Assembly: GCA_014529385.2 (NCBI GenBank)
Contig: CM043962.1
Location: forward strand, 122,165,970-122,225,969
Direction of reading: 5' to 3'
DNA length: 60,000 nucleotides
From: Adiantum capillus-veneris
Taxonomy: Eukaryota; Streptophyta; Polypodiopsida; Polypodiales; Pteridaceae
This document shows, piece by piece, positions 31,301-44,519 of the stretch. The notes beneath the pieces are model-generated. The model saw only the letters and a program-made list of their open reading frames with translations, searched no databases and was not told the origin of the DNA. Numbering within the stretch: the stretch's first letter is position 1; the number at the start of each line of letters is the position of its first letter. A program made the translations under genes and the position numbers.

Positions 31301-32300
31301 TCATTGTCTATATACAAAGAAGGCTAAGGATGGCAGTTGGCTGATCCTTATTTTGTATGTGGATGACATGTTGATTGCTGGCAAGCACTTGGAAGAAATT
31401 TCAGCTTTGAAGTCAAAGATGGCAAAATCGTTTGACATGAAAGACATGGGTGAGGCAAGTCATATACTTGGTATGCGCATTGAGAGAGACAGATCAAAGA
31501 ATTTGATTTGGTTATCTCAAACAGAGTATATTGACAAGGTTTTGCAACGTTTCAATATGGAGAAGGGAAAGGAATTGAGTGTTCCATTGCCACCATATGT
31601 GAAACTTAGCAAACAAGATTGTCCTGTGTCTGAGGAAGAACAGGCTGAAATGGATAAGATTCCATATGCGTCTGCAGTGGGTAGTTTGATGTATGCAATG
31701 ATTGCTACTCGCCCAGACATTGCATTTGCAGTGGGAGTAGTAAGTCGATACATGTCAAACCCAGGCAAGAAACATTGGGAGGTAGTGAAAGGAATATTGA
31801 GATACCTGAAATCTACAAAGAGTATGCGTATATGCTATGGGAGTCAGGAGCCAAGTGTAAAGGGTTTTACAGACTCAGATTATGCAGGTGACTTAGACAA
31901 CCGAAGGTCTACGTCAGGGTATGTCTTTACATTGGCTGGTGGAGCAGTATCATGGCGTTCTAGATTACAAGATTGTGTTACTCACTCTACTACAGAGGCT
32001 GAATATGTTGCAGCATCAGAGGCATGCAAAGAATCAATTTGGCTTAATCGACTAGTAACAGATTTGGGAATCAAAGAAGAGATGCTTGTGTTATATTGTG
32101 ATAGTCAAAGTGCTATACAATTGGCTCGCAATCCAGTTTATCACTCAAAGACAAAGCATGTGGATGTGAAGTATCATTTCATCAGGGAAATGCTCGAGGA
32201 TAAGCAACTTCAGCTTGTCAAAGTTCACACCATAGAAAATCCTGCTGATCTACTTACAAAGGGACTTCCCTTAGAGAGCTTTGCGCATTTTTGCAAGTAG
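28326..32300 (+). CDS. A1 gag-pol polyprotein, about 1,320 codons, start codon lost
   Basis: One open frame to TAG at 32298-32300. Domains in order are gag (to about residue 190); CCHC knuckle C-Y-H-C-x4-H-x4-C (29038-29080); protease D-S-G-A (29290); GAG-pre-integrase L-W-H-S-R-L-G-H (29670); integrase with H-S-D (29852), H-T-D-N-G (30041) and V-A-E-R (30152); RT with Y-V-D-D (31358) followed by M-L-I-A-G; and RNase H with T-D-S-D-Y-A-G (31868), T-E-A-E-Y, C-D-S-Q-S-A-I and F-I-R-E-M-L. The A2 ATG aligns with ATC at 28335-28337, and an in-frame TGA lies at 28323. Translation must therefore use a non-AUG or a downstream codon. All catalytic residues I can check are present. Confidence 0.95.
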   Translation, partial: SVAIAGSQDTALYNIKKLDGTNFPLSKKQIWHVLVQKKQIKPIKLKGIKPEDMDEDEWSEMDELALSTIMLTLEESVYFNVADEMSAYQAWLKLSDLYEKQSAASQVYWLKKLVDLKMKEGTPMSNHLNEFNTIYSQLSTQGVKFDEPVRAMFLLITLPESWDTFRTALSNSGPPDGLNIAGVEGSLLTEETNRKTMDKGKGTALVVRGRTKEKYKGGKRNQSPSKSRSAKGKSDIECYHCGKKGHMKRDCREWKAEKGKEKAEDHGEKNKSSVKIQEINVTNTVAEDDSLVSGDIYFLKNTMDSALLTASDGNALSDWIIDSGASLHVSPNKEWFTSYVTTKDHVQLGNGQTCEILGVGDVQLKFQNGSSFTLKNVRHVPAITKSLISTGLLDDAGYVTTFGQNMWKISKGSMTVAHGLKSGGLYMIYVSNVSKNVINVTEQPNVSLWHSRLGHMSKKGMEILSRSGYLPGFSFHDFEFCEHCLYGKQTQQPHKHRSSRRDTQLALVHSDLCGPMPNLSLGGASYFMTFIDDYSRKVWVYFLKHKDEAFSVFKTFVTLVENQSGKKLKCLHTDNGEEYVSKAFQDFCESKGIKRELTAPYNPPQNGVAERMNRTIQEKVRSMLSNAQLPNGFWAELVSTDVHLVNRSPRKVLQKDSVPEMVWSGKMPSYKHLRVFGCEAYTHVPKEFRNKLELKSRKCIFVGYGNSGEMGYRLWDPESRKVVRSNDVHFNESKYHSKPERVEEIRRVVFQEDGHARARQNVRAQEEQGEDRVEPQVVAEPEPPIVRRSGRVTRPPDRFVPSMNYVMLTDCNEPSCYKEAVQMKDSENWQLAMQSEMTALHKNQTWKLVKLPRGKKALPCKWVYRYKITTHDSQPKYKARLVAKGFKQEQGIDFDEVFSPVVKMTTLRCFLALVAILDLVLHQMDVKTAFLHGDLDVEIYMQQPEGFVEKGKEDWVCQLLKSLYGLKQSPRAWYHKFHKFMLSQGYKRSEFDHCLYTKKAKDGSWLILILYVDDMLIAGKHLEEISALKSKMAKSFDMKDMGEASHILGMRIERDRSKNLIWLSQTEYIDKVLQRFNMEKGKELSVPLPPYVKLSKQDCPVSEEEQAEMDKIPYASAVGSLMYAMIATRPDIAFAVGVVSRYMSNPGKKHWEVVKGILRYLKSTKSMRICYGSQEPSVKGFTDSDYAGDLDNRRSTSGYVFTLAGGAVSWRSRLQDCVTHSTTEAEYVAASEACKESIWLNRLVTDLGIKEEMLVLYCDSQSAIQLARNPVYHSKTKHVDVKYHFIREMLEDKQLQLVKVHTIENPADLLTKGLPLESFAHFCK

Positions 32301-32404
32301 TTAGGTGTAGGGTAGTACATCACTTCTCTACATCTCTTGTATATTAGCTTGTATAGTAGCTTCTCTCACACTTAAAGTACCACATTGGACTTTAAGTGGG
32401 AGGT

Positions 32405-32596
32405 TGTTGGGGTATAAAGCCCAATGTGGTCGCCCAGGTAAGTGGGCGGGCCGCCAGGTATGTACACATATTCTTTTGTAAAAACCTAATAAGAACTCAC
32501 TATGCTCTACATATTACAGTAGAGCGAGTTCACCATATCGTCGTTCTCTTCTTCTCGCACTCTCTCTCGCGTCGCACTTTCGCTCGTACTCCTTCA
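32405..32596 (+). repeat. A1 3' LTR
   Basis: 192 bp, preceded by the purine tract AAGTGGGAGGT at 32393-32404. Differences from the 5' LTR are at the equivalents of CTACA[C/T]ATT, TCGT[G/T]CTC and CACTT[C/T]CGC. Confidence 0.96.
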
Positions 32597-32601
32597 ATGA
32601 T

Positions 32602-33465
<864 letters not shown>

Positions 33466-33712
33466 TTCAAATAGGGGTGGAAGAATTGTGTTTGGAGCTC
33501 TGATTTGCTTGGTACTGACCATATTCCTGGCAACTGTGCTTGCCGCTTGGAGCTCCTTGTGTAAAAGGGACATTCACTCACAGAATGTGGCTGGTTTTTT
33601 GTTATGCTATTTGTAGATCTAGTATTCTTTTGCGTAGTTCAAATTTGCAAGGTCAGTACCAAGCAAATAGGGGCAGCAAACTTGTGTTTGGTGCTCTAAT
33701 TCGCTTGGTACT
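33466..33712. repeat. two further hairpin repeats
   Basis: Units at about 33466-33523 and 33651-33712, ending TTGCTTGGTACTGACC and TTCGCTTGGTACTGACC. The second has a clear inverted left arm, GGTCAGTACCAAGCAAATA. Confidence 0.75.
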
Positions 33713-33814
33713 GACCATATTCCTTGCGGTTGTGTTTGCCGTGTAGAGCCCCTTATCTGAAAGTGACATTCACTCACAGAATGTGGTTAGTTTTTTTTTA
33801 TGTTGTTTGTAGAG

Positions 33815-34828
33815 ATGGCTCGTAGAAAGGCCACTCCTAGAAGAGCGACATGTGAGTCCTTGCATGCTCAAGCAAGAAGACAGTGATACGAGGCGCACAG
33901 ATGTGTCCTATAGGAGCCATGTAGGATAGAAAGACACATGCAACCGACCATTCCAAGGCTTCCCTTTCAATGAGTGTTGTGAGAGATATAAGAGCATTGG
34001 AGAGTGGGCATGCGATGGGCCAATAGTGCTCTTCCTGCCTGCAAGAGATTATAGAGGACTACCTTGTTGAATTCTTCAGTGTGATGGCTATACCCTGGCA
34101 GTCCATGCGCATACTGTCGTGATTATGCCCAGGGACTTTGACACCCTCTGTAGGTTGCATTTTTGCTACGATGAGCTGCTTCAAACAGTGCCAATCCGAG
34201 ACAACATGACAATGGATATTCTTAACATCCATCCCCTCCATCTTCGAGCACGATAAGAAGAGCCTTCAAGGGTTGAGAGAAACAAACACACATGATCATA
34301 GGTCGAGAGGGAGGATCCTGAACACGCCAGGGAGGAGTCTAATCCCATTAGGGATGAGCCCGCATAGGTAGAGATAGAGCCCACGAGGGAGCAACCAAAG
34401 AGGAGCCCACAGAGGTAGACCCAGAGCCCACCATGGAGGAGCTAGTCAGAGAGGATCCCATAAAGGTAGACTCGGAGCCCACCAGGGAGGAGCCAGTTAG
34501 AGAGAAGCCAATTAGAGAGGAGCCTGCAAAGGTAGGCCTGGAGCCCACCAGGGAGGAGCGAGTCAGAGAGGATCCCATACACGTAGAGCCAGAGTCCACT
34601 AGTGAGGAGCCCGCCAATTCAGAGCCTGAGCCAGTTAGAGCAGAGCCCGCACAGGTAGAGCCAGAGATAGCTCAAGAAAAGCAAGAGGCAGGATCTTCTT
34701 CACAAGGGCCAGCCAATGTAGAGCAACAACAAGCTCGTGAAGAGCAAGCACGTGTGGCACAAGACTGGCATCTTGTAGAGCATATCAATGAAGAAAACAA
34801 AGAGGAACTACAAGTGATTTCCAATTAA
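33815..34828 (+). pseudogene. degenerate gene with acidic Glu-Pro repeat tail
   Basis: An ATG at 33815 opens a 23-codon basic start (M-A-R-R-K-A-T-P-R-R). A broken frame follows with two stops (33900-34250), containing D-F-D-T-L-C-R-L-H-F-C-Y-D-E-L. The region 34380-34828 is an open frame built of imperfect 51-72 bp repeats encoding E-P-T-R-E-E-P-V-R-E-type units, then a Gln/Glu-rich end. No known domain. It could be a decayed gene of the T3 element or of the host. The repeat keeps its frame, so at least this tail was once translated. Confidence 0.35.
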
Positions 34829-35003
34829 ATCCCTCTTCAAGCACAAATTCATCTACCTGAAAGGTCAGAGGTGGACTCCATTTTCAACTTTTATCGATAA
34901 TATTTTCTTTGCATGTGCGATTTCTCCAACGCCAATGCAACGGATGCAGTCGTCCACACTATTATGTGGTAAGGATTAAGTTCATTATGTGATGCTGTTG
35001 GGG

Positions 35004-35340
35004 TCAGTACCAAGCAAATAGGGACCCTTAGATATTTTCAAGGTCACTATTTTCTCAAGATTGACATGTGTTTTTTTGGCACTTAGGGTTAGAACCAAGC
35101 GAATAGGGACCTAAATGACCATTTCAAGAATTGTATTCGCTTCGTTCTGACCCGTCTCTTTATACGCTATCTAGCTATGTTGTAAGCTTTAAGTTCATTA
35201 TGTCATGATGTTGGAGTCAATACCAAGTGAATAGAGACCCTTTGAAATCTTTAAGGCTACTAATCGCTCGGTATTAGAACCAAGCGATCAGGGACTTATA
35301 TGACCATTTCAAGAACCAGATTCGCTTCCTTCTGATCTAT
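35004..35340. repeat. four further hairpin repeats
   Basis: Units near 35004, 35089, 35213 and 35275 with arms like GGGTYAGAACCAAGCGAATAG and TTCGCTTCGTTCTGACC. The best pair is 35089-35151. Confidence 0.75.
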
Positions 35341-36080
35341 ATCTATATATCCAGTTCATGTTAGGCACACTATCTCGCTTCTGCCTGCATGACAAAATAT
35401 ATGTAATAAATCCGCTTATATCGCCTATGCTTCAGGACAACGGAATGCCATTTTTGATACTACTGGGATGGTTCAACAGAGTAAATTGGGATCTCGCGCG
35501 CTTTCTGGTCACTGCATACAATCAAAGGTGAGTTTCGTGTCGGTATGCAACACGGGCAGGGGACAGTAATTATTGCCCGTTTGTATACATTTTGAATGAA
35601 AAAATACAATGTATAAAGTCTTGAAACAATACAAAGTTTACGACTTTGAGACAATGTTTGAGTGGCACAAAATATCTTTGTATTAATCATTTTGGGGTGT
35701 ACATCTTGGATGTCATGGCTGTAAAACTCATTGCGTGCACAATGTACGTCGGCATGAGAGTGAGCTCAGAGCTACCCTGCTTCAAAATAGAGCATTATAT
35801 CAATTTTTTGTGCCTACTTTGATAGAGGACCTCTCTCCGATCGAGAGTATATGCATTGGGAAAAGTCTTGTTGTTCTTCAGAAAAGGCAAATGAATAACA
35901 ATAGGCAAGCCGACGTAATAGGCAAATGAAGCAATCAAGTGAAGTGTATTTGAGAGGGACTCCTTGCACAATGTTGTTTTCTCCTTGCGTCTTGGAATAT
36001 GAGAGAAACAAAATGTTAGTATCTATATTTTTAAAGCATTAAAGACAAGTGAAATTTATCCATTTAGTTAGTATCCAGGA
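35341..36080. other. intergenic, nothing recognised
   Basis: No gene, RNA or repeat stands out. Open frames of 60-76 codons on both strands have no recognisable content. Confidence 0.4.
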
Positions 36081-37166
<1,086 letters not shown>

Positions 37167-37393
37167 TGTTACCATATACATACGGTAGTGATGTCCGTGA
37201 ACACACTAGGATTGTTGGGGCATTTTTTTCCTCTTTAGGAGGGTTTTTTCCCCATGCACTGTATATATGCCCATCATTCTAGGGCTACCTATCTTTCCAT
37301 TTCACACTAAGTAATACACTCTCTATTGTGTGCCTTGAGCTTCCTTTGTATTCTCCAAGCTGTGCGCGTTTCCCTACAACCCTAATTCCAACA
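37167..37393 (+). repeat. B1 5' LTR
   Basis: 227 bp, TGTTACCATATAC...TTCCAACA. PBS TGGTATCAGATC follows at 37396-37407 with one or two mismatches to the iMet site. A close copy is at 47893-48118. Confidence 0.9.
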
Positions 37394-37682
37394 ATTGGTA
37401 TCAGATCAGGTTGCATCCTCCCGGGCTTAGTCGCTAGTAGCTCCAACATATGCTTGCTCACTTTCTTCGATTTCAGTGAGCTTTGACAAGCGTTCGCAGG
37501 TCAACAAAAATTTTGGGCTCAAATTTTTGATTCGGGCTTATTTCGACCTCCGTTTCCTCTACATGCATACTACACGACTATTTCGTCATTTTGTGCAAAA
37601 TTTTTGTCAGTGCCGTTTTTTGCATAACAGATCCCTTACAATCTTCTACGGTTTGTGCTATATAGCATGTGTAGCATTTACC

Positions 37683-39103
37683 ATGACTAACAACAACACA
37701 GATGCGTTCAAGATGTTTGCTGTTGAGGACAGATTGGATGGGGACAATTACCCTATGTGGGCTTTCATGATGCAACATGTTCTTGTGTCAAAGGGCATCT
37801 GGAATATTGTGCAGGGCATTGATGTACGTCCTAGTTCTGAGGATGTAGGCGATGTTGAGGATGTTGTAGGTCTTGCTGCAAGGATTGGTGTTGTTAGAGT
37901 TATTTTACCTACGGTAGAACAAGCTTGTTGGGATGTAAAGGATATGTAGGCTCATGCGTTGATTGTGTTCTCTGTGAAGTGCACCATTAATCCTCACATT
38001 TGTTCAACAAAATTTACAAAACAGACTTGGGATATTCTGGTTGGTTTTTATGCAAGCCACAATAAGGAAAAAATTACATTACTGTGTAAAGAGCTGGAGT
38101 CGAAGATTATGCATAAGGAAGATGATATGGACACTTTCCTTGCTGGTGTCAAGGATATCAATGAGCAGCTTATTTTTGCAGGTGAAGTCATTTCAGACAG
38201 TTCCCTTGTGCAGACTGTTCTTGATGCCTTACCTGATTCTTACCAGACTTTTGCCAGTACTTGGAGACTTATGACCCAAAGAAATCTTGAAGTTGTCAAG
38301 TTTGATGCATTATGCACATTGCTTTTACAAGAGTCACTTTCCAGAAAAAACAGGACTAGACAACGTGCAGTTGAATAGGCTTTTATTGCTGCTCAAAGAA
38401 AGGGGGGTAACAACAATGCATCCACTTCTTATGGTTCTTCTGCGAGTGGAAAATCACATGTTCCTAATGCTTCTGTTGGCAGCAATTTGTCTAGAAATTT
38501 TGGTGATAAGGGAAAAAAGACGATGCATTGCCATTATTGTCAAGCTAATGATCACTTGATCAAGCAGTGTCCTAAGTTGAAGGCCAAAGAGGTTAAGAAG
38601 AAAGAGGGTGGCTCCATTGCAACTGTTGGTTCCACTACAAATGCAACCATTGTTGAGTCTTTTGTGAAAGGAGACTGTGATGCTAATGTTGATGCAGAAT
38701 GGGCTTTTAGTGCAGATTGTACCTATAATCCTGTTGTCCATGATGTATACATGTCAGATGGTACAGATTCACATGTGCGGTATTTTGACAGTGGTACTAC
38801 AAAGCACATTACCTCACATCGTGATTTGTTCACCTCTCTTAAGTTTGTCCCTCATGGGAATTGAGTCACTTGTGCCAACCATGCCTCTTATCTGGTTCAA
38901 GGAGTTGGAAAGATTGTGCTTACTACTGCAAATGGCACTTCTTTCACACTTGTTGATGCACTTTATGTACCTGGGATCAAGAAGAATCTTTTGTTTGTAT
39001 CTGCACTTGCTAGACTTAGTCTTGTAGTACTCACATTTGTGGATGATAGATGTATAGTACATGATCTCAGTTTCGGTGATGAAATTGTTGCATCTGGCAT
39101 TTT
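37683..39103 (+). pseudogene. B1 gag and protease, with stops
   Basis: The gag starts M-T-N-N-N-T-D-A-F-K (37683), with Y-P-M-W-A-F-M-M typical of copia gag. Stops lie at about 37948, 38378 and 38864. The knuckle C-H-Y-C-x4-H-x4-C is at 38529-38570 and protease Y-F-D-S-G at 38781. The sequence ends at I-V-A-S-G-I-F where C is inserted. Confidence 0.85.
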
Positions 39104-39337
39104 TGTTGAAGAATATGATGTTAAAGAATATGTCCATTGTGCTATGGGCGGCCGGACACTGACTATACTATGTTGTAAATATACTTTGGATAATAGTTCA
39201 AAAAGAAGAGAGAAGAGCAGCACGTTGAATGGTTGCTGCTGCAAGGTAACAATTGTGTGTGTGTGTGTGTCTCGATGTATGTTGGTGTGTGTGCATAGTC
39301 TTCTTTCCTACCTTCTCCATCACCTGCGCACTCTACA
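39104..39337 (+). repeat. C 5' LTR
   Basis: 234 bp, TGTTGAAG...CTCTACA, with a GT microsatellite (39254-39271). The partner is 46670-46893. Confidence 0.88.
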
Positions 39338-39340
39338 AAG

Positions 39341-39352
39341 TGGTATCAGAGC
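39341..39352 (+). other. C primer binding site
   Basis: TGGTATCAGAGC, three bases after the LTR. Confidence 0.9.
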
Positions 39353-40240
39353 TCAGTTTAAGGAGCTACAGTCAATACACAGATTTCCGCAGCTCTGGAA
39401 AACATAAAAAAAGAGAGGTTTTTTGGTCATAACTCGCTCACCCGAACTCGGAATACAGTGATCCAGGAGTCTATCTTTATGTTTTTGGACATTCTGGACG
39501 CATTGACATACTCAGATTTGCCAAAATCTGCAATTTTCTGCAGCAAACAGCCAGCTCACACAAGCATAGGAGATTTCCAGTTTTGCACTCAGAAGTAGAT
39601 TTACAGGTTACAGGTGAAGAATTCAGCATTTACGCAGGTTTTGGAGAGTGACATAGAGCTTTTGCATCATGATATTGTGTTATCGAAGATTATGTTTGGT
39701 TGTTGTGGGTCTGTTATGGAGAGCCGTCTATGTAAGAAAGGTTGTGGAAGAAGTTAAGGCGGTTATATTGTCAGATTGAGTACTTTGTGGTTATGTATGG
39801 ATATGCGGTTAATGTATTTTGGAAAACTGCAGCCTTTGTGAGGGTCGAGTGAGGTTTTTTGAAGCCTTGCCTTGGGAGCTTTGGTACCTTGGCAAGGTGG
39901 ATTAGGTATTGGAGCGAACCCCCGACTGGCCCCGCCAAAGACCTCATATGTCGTTTACGACTATGGGAAGAAGGTGGATGTATGGATATGTGGTATAGGA
40001 CAACGTATGGATTGCATTTGCATACGGTTTCATGTGGACATTGTTTTAGAGTATTTATGCATAGTATTGAGTCAGTTTGTGGCAAAGTGAGTCAGTGGAT
40101 TTTCCCTTCGCAGTGAGAGATTTTTTGTCAGTGTTTATGAGCACTTTGGTTGAGATTGTCTCTTGAGATATTGTCCAAATAGAAACTAAACTCTGCCAAA
40201 ATTTTGTCAAAATCCTTTGGAAGAAATTGAGAGAGTGAAG
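39353..40240 (+). other. C leader
   Basis: No long ORF. It contains the block 39827-39865 (TGCAGCCTTTGT then GAGGGTCGAGTGAGGTTTT) that also occurs in the A1 leader, and CTCTGCCAAAATTT at 40190-40203, also shared with A1. Confidence 0.6.
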
Positions 40241-43200
40241 ATGGCAGAAAGTTCAACTCAAGTCACAGATTGTTGGAGAGAAGCTGACCAGAGAGAACTA
40301 GAGCATATGGTCTTACAGGATGGAGAACTTTATCATGGGCATATGGGATTACATTACAGGTGAACAAGAGTTTCCTGAGGTTGGTTTGGAACCAAATAGA
40401 GAGAATGTTGAAGCACATAAAACATGGCAAGGAGGAGTAGAAGCTTACAAGAAGTGGATCGAGAATTCAAGGAAAGTGATGCATTGGATTTCACTATGCA
40501 TTAGTGACTTCTTTATACCACATTTGAAGAAGGCTCAATCTCCAAAGGAAGCATGGGAGATACTAGCAAGAATGAACAGCTCCAATACAGAACCACGAAA
40601 AGTTCACTAAGCAAAGGTTACATTGTGTATGGCGAGGAAATAGATCCATACCAGATTATGTGACAGAGATAAAGCAAGTACAGGAAGATCTTGCGAGCAT
40701 TAATGTTGAAGTTCCAAATGATGACTTAGTTTCAGTGACATTGAATGGTTTGGGACTGGAATACAAGTCATTGGATACATCTTATCTGTTCGAGGAGACA
40801 TGCCTGATTTTGAAGAGTTATTAAACCTTTGTTTGCAAGAAGAGGTGAAGTTAGGCAAGTCAGGTCCTTCTACATCGAATAACAATTCCAGAGATCAGGT
40901 ATTTTACTCTAGAGGTCGTGGAAACAATAGAGGTGGAAGAGGAAACTATGGTCGTGGAAACAATGCTGGAAGAGGTCAATGGCAAAACCAACAAAGTCAA
41001 AGTTACAATGATTACAGCCAAAGAGGCAGGGGGAGATCCCGACCTCGTGGACGTGGAGGTGGACGATTTGTACATCCTGAAAGAGATGGATATTGTAACA
41101 GATGTGGCATTTATGGTCACGTTGAAAGAGAATGTTACACAAGGCTAAATCAAAATCGTGATCATGGTGGAAGAGGCCGAGGTTATGGCAGACATGGAGG
41201 AAAATTTGTTGGATACAATTCTCCTTATCAAAATATACATGACAATAGATCGAGTGGACATTTATTTCCTACGGAGCATGTTGTTGGAAGCATGGTGGAG
41301 CCACATCATACACATGATTGGTATTTTGATAGTGGTGCCACAAATCATATGACATATCATGGTGAATGGTTTGACAGAAAAGAGAAGTTAGAAGAGGATG
41401 AGTTTGTCGCTACAGGTGATGATACTATGCATCGGATTACACATGTTAGTTCAGTTCCATTGCTAGAAAAAGACGGGACATACAACACATTGGGAGATGT
41501 TCTATATGTGCCTTCAATCACAAAGAATTTAGCATCAGTTGGACAGATGACAGATCAAGGGTTCTAAGTCCGTTTTAATCGTTATGGCTACTTCATAGAG
41601 GAGTTTCACAAAGGCAGAACAGGCAAGATATTGGCACGTGGAAGAAAGAAAGGTCGCTTGTTCTCATTGGAAGCTGGAGATCCATGTTTACACAGTGGTA
41701 TGTATGCAAACAAATCAGTCACTCAAGATGATTGGGTAGAGTTATGGCATAAGAGGATTGGTCATGTCAATTTTAGAAGACTAAAGCATATGCAATCAAA
41801 TCAAATTGTATGCATTACCAAAGTTTGGCAGATTGAATTTTGATCATGTTTGTGAAGCTTTTCAATTTGGAAAGCAATCTCGTTTGCCATTTCCAAAGAG
41901 GGGGAGAATTAGCCAAAGTCCTTTGGAAATTGTTCATTCAAATATTTGGGGACCTTGTGATCATGCTACGCCAAATGGTTGTCAATATTTTATGACATTC
42001 ACGGATGATTACAGCAGAATGACATGGGTTTACTTTCTAAAGGCAAAGTCAGAGGCATTTGAGGTATTCTTGGAGTTCAAAGTTATGGTTGAGAAAGAGA
42101 ATGGTTGTCAAATTAAATGCCTACGTACAGATGGAGGGGGAGAGTACATGTCACACAGTTTTCATGATTACTTACGTGAACAAGGCATAAGAAGACAGAT
42201 TACTTGCAGATACACACCACAACAAAATGGAGTTGCTGAGAGAAAGAATAGATTCATAGCAGAGATTGTAAGAGCCATGATGAATGAGATGAATATGCCA
42301 TTAACATATTGGGCTGAAGCAGTTTATACAGCAGTACACATTATGAATCGAACACCAACAGCTGCCATTCATGAAATTTCACCTTATGAGAGACTTTATC
42401 GGATCAAGCCAACATTTTCCTACATGAAAGTTTTTGGATGTGTTTGCTATGTTCATGTGCCAAATGAAGCAAGAAAGAAGATGGAGCCAAAGGCAGTGAA
42501 GTGTATATTCTTGGGCTACCAGTTGAAAAGAAAGGTTACAAGTGCTATGATCCTACGACAAGACAAGTTTATGTCAGTAGAGATGTCAGATTTTGTGAGA
42601 ATGAACCATGGTATAAACCAAAGCCAGTGATGATAGAAGATGAGTATGAAGAGCAAGAGAACGTGCATCATGTTGTTGATAAGCCAGGACCATCAACAAG
42701 AACTATTTCAGGACCACATATGGCAGAGGAGAGTATAGGAAGTGTCAACCCATGGAGTGGTCGTTTGCGAGATAAGAAGAAAGACGAGAAAGGCAAGAAG
42801 AAAGTGGTTGAAGAGAGTTGTGGAGATGAAAACTTCGATGAAGAGCATGGTTTACCACATTTGAGGACACGTGGCAGTAGTAAGCATATTGAGAAATATG
42901 TACCCCCATATGCAAGAGTTGAAGAGAAGAGTTCACCACAGTTGAGAAGATCAGAGAGGGTGCGCTATCCAGCTGTTGATAGATTGGCATACAACGGTTA
43001 CATGCGTACACATTATGCATACATGGTTTCACGTGTGCAACATAAAGAGCCTACATGTTTTCAAGAGGCAATTGGAAAATCAGAATGGGAGTCAGCTATG
43101 GATGATGAGATGGATGCTCTTGTGAAGAATGACACTTGGGATTTGGTTCGCTTGCCAAGTGGAAAGAAAGAAATTGGTTCAAAATGGGTATACAAATTCA

Positions 43201-44519
43201 AGTGCAAGTCAGATGGTAGTGTGGAGAGATACAAAGTGAGGCTTGTTGCTAAAGGTTATGCACAAACAAAAGGTCTTGATTATGATGAGACATTTAGTCC
43301 AGCTGCAAAGGTGACAACAATGAGATTGGTGATAGCAATGGCAAGTATGTTCGGTTGGAAGTTATGGCAAATGGATGTGGATAATGCATTCTTGAATGGT
43401 GAATTGGAAGAAGAAGTTTATATGATACAGCCAAAGGGTTATCAACATCCACAGTTTCCATATTATGTGTGTAAGTTGAAGAAAGCATTGTATGGTTGAA
43501 GCAAGCATCTAGAGCTTGGTGTGAAAAGATAACCAGATTCTTGAAGAAGATTGGATTTAAGCAGTCTATTGCTGATCACTCATTGTTTTTGAAGCATGTT
43601 GATGGAGAGATCGTCGTTATTGTTATCTATGTTGATGACTTGATTCTCGCTTAAAGTCATGATGAGCAAATTTTGCATGTCAAGAAGAGTTTGTTGAGAG
43701 AATTCAACATGAAGGACCTTGGTGAGTTGAGATATTTTTTGGGAATTGAAATTGTCGACACTTTATCAAGAATTTGGATGATACAAAGACAATACGCGTT
43801 GGATATGCTTGAGAAGTATGGAATGACAACGTGCAAACCGGTTGATACACCTCTTGATCAAAATGCGAAGTTGTTTGATGATGGACATTACATTGAGGAT
43901 GTCACTATGTACCGCAAGATGGTTGGAAGCCTTATTTACTTGACAATAACAAGGCCAGATTTGAGTTATGCAGTGGGTGTTGTGAGTCAATTCATGCAAA
44001 AGCCATGTAAAAGTCGTCTTGATGCAGTGATACGGATTATGAGATATGTGAAAGCCACTGTCAGTTATGGAATGTTTTATGAAAAGAATGGGAAGCCTTG
44101 TCTTTATGGTTACACAGATGCAGATTGGGCAGGAGATTTTATGGATAGAAGATCTACAAGTGGTTATGCATTTTCCATTGGCAATGGTATGATAAGTTGG
44201 AGTAGCAAGAAGCAATCAACTGTAGCATTATCAAGTACAGAAGCTAAATATCCTGGAGCAGCTTTGGCAGCATGTGAAGAGTCATGGTTGAGAGTACTTA
44301 TGGTAGACTTTGGTTTTGACTATCTTGACAGTGTCATTATATATTATGACAATATTAGCAACATCATGTTGGCAAAGAATCCAGTCTACCATGCTCGCAC
44401 TAAACACATTGAGGTACATTATCACTTCATTAGAGAAAAAGTTTTGGCAGGTGAGATTGATTTGGTGTATGTGAAGACAAATGATCAAGTTGCAGATATA
44501 TTCACAAAAGCTCTTGGAT
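40241..44519 (+). pseudogene. C gag-pol with stops and frameshifts
   Basis: ATG 40241, with a frameshift near 40320. The gag runs to 40800 with stops, then an Arg-Gly-rich stretch (40915-41070). Knuckle C-N-R-C-x4-H-x4-C (41096-41137); protease F-D-S-G-A (41325); pre-integrase L-W-H-K-R-I-G-H (41745). In the integrase the first catalytic Asp is Asn (H-S-N, 41941-41943), while R-T-D-G-G-G and V-A-E-R-K-N-R remain. RT A-K-G-Y-A-Q, frameshift at about 43497, Y-V-D-D at about 43630, stop at about 43652. RNase H T-D-A-D-W-A-G (44117) to A-D-I-F-T-K-A-L-G. Inactive. Confidence 0.9.

Larger units (their letters stand above)
27044..32596 (+). mobile_element. Ty1/copia retrotransposon A1, complete, 5,553 bp
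   Basis: Identical-length LTRs (27044-27235 and 32405-32596; three differences in 192 bp by my count), TSD ATGAT (27039-27043 and 32597-32601), PBS, and one long gag-pol frame. The order gag-PR-INT-RT-RH is that of Ty1/copia. The low LTR divergence indicates a recent insertion. The only defect seen is loss of the gag-pol ATG. Confidence 0.97.
37167..39103 (+). mobile_element. copia B1: 5' half of a family B element, cut by copia C
   Basis: LTR, PBS, gag, knuckle and protease are present. At 39103 copia C begins. The 3' half is the minus-strand piece 45000-46669, because both cut ends carry the same 5-bp duplication (ATTTT/AAAAT). B1 was inserted in T2. Confidence 0.85.
39104..44519 (+). mobile_element. 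copia C: 5' LTR through RNase H (3' end displaced by inversion)
   Basis: Inserted in B1 with TSD ATTTT (39099-39103; partner AAAAT at 46665-46669 on inverted DNA). The element runs in order to K-A-L-G at 44519. Its last about 77 coding bases and the 3' LTR lie inverted at 46670-46970. Confidence 0.88.

Noticed and set aside
33815-33890. M-A-R-R-K-A-T-P-R-R start as a second H3-like gene
   Set aside because: No histone fold follows in any frame; the likeness is limited to a few basic residues.
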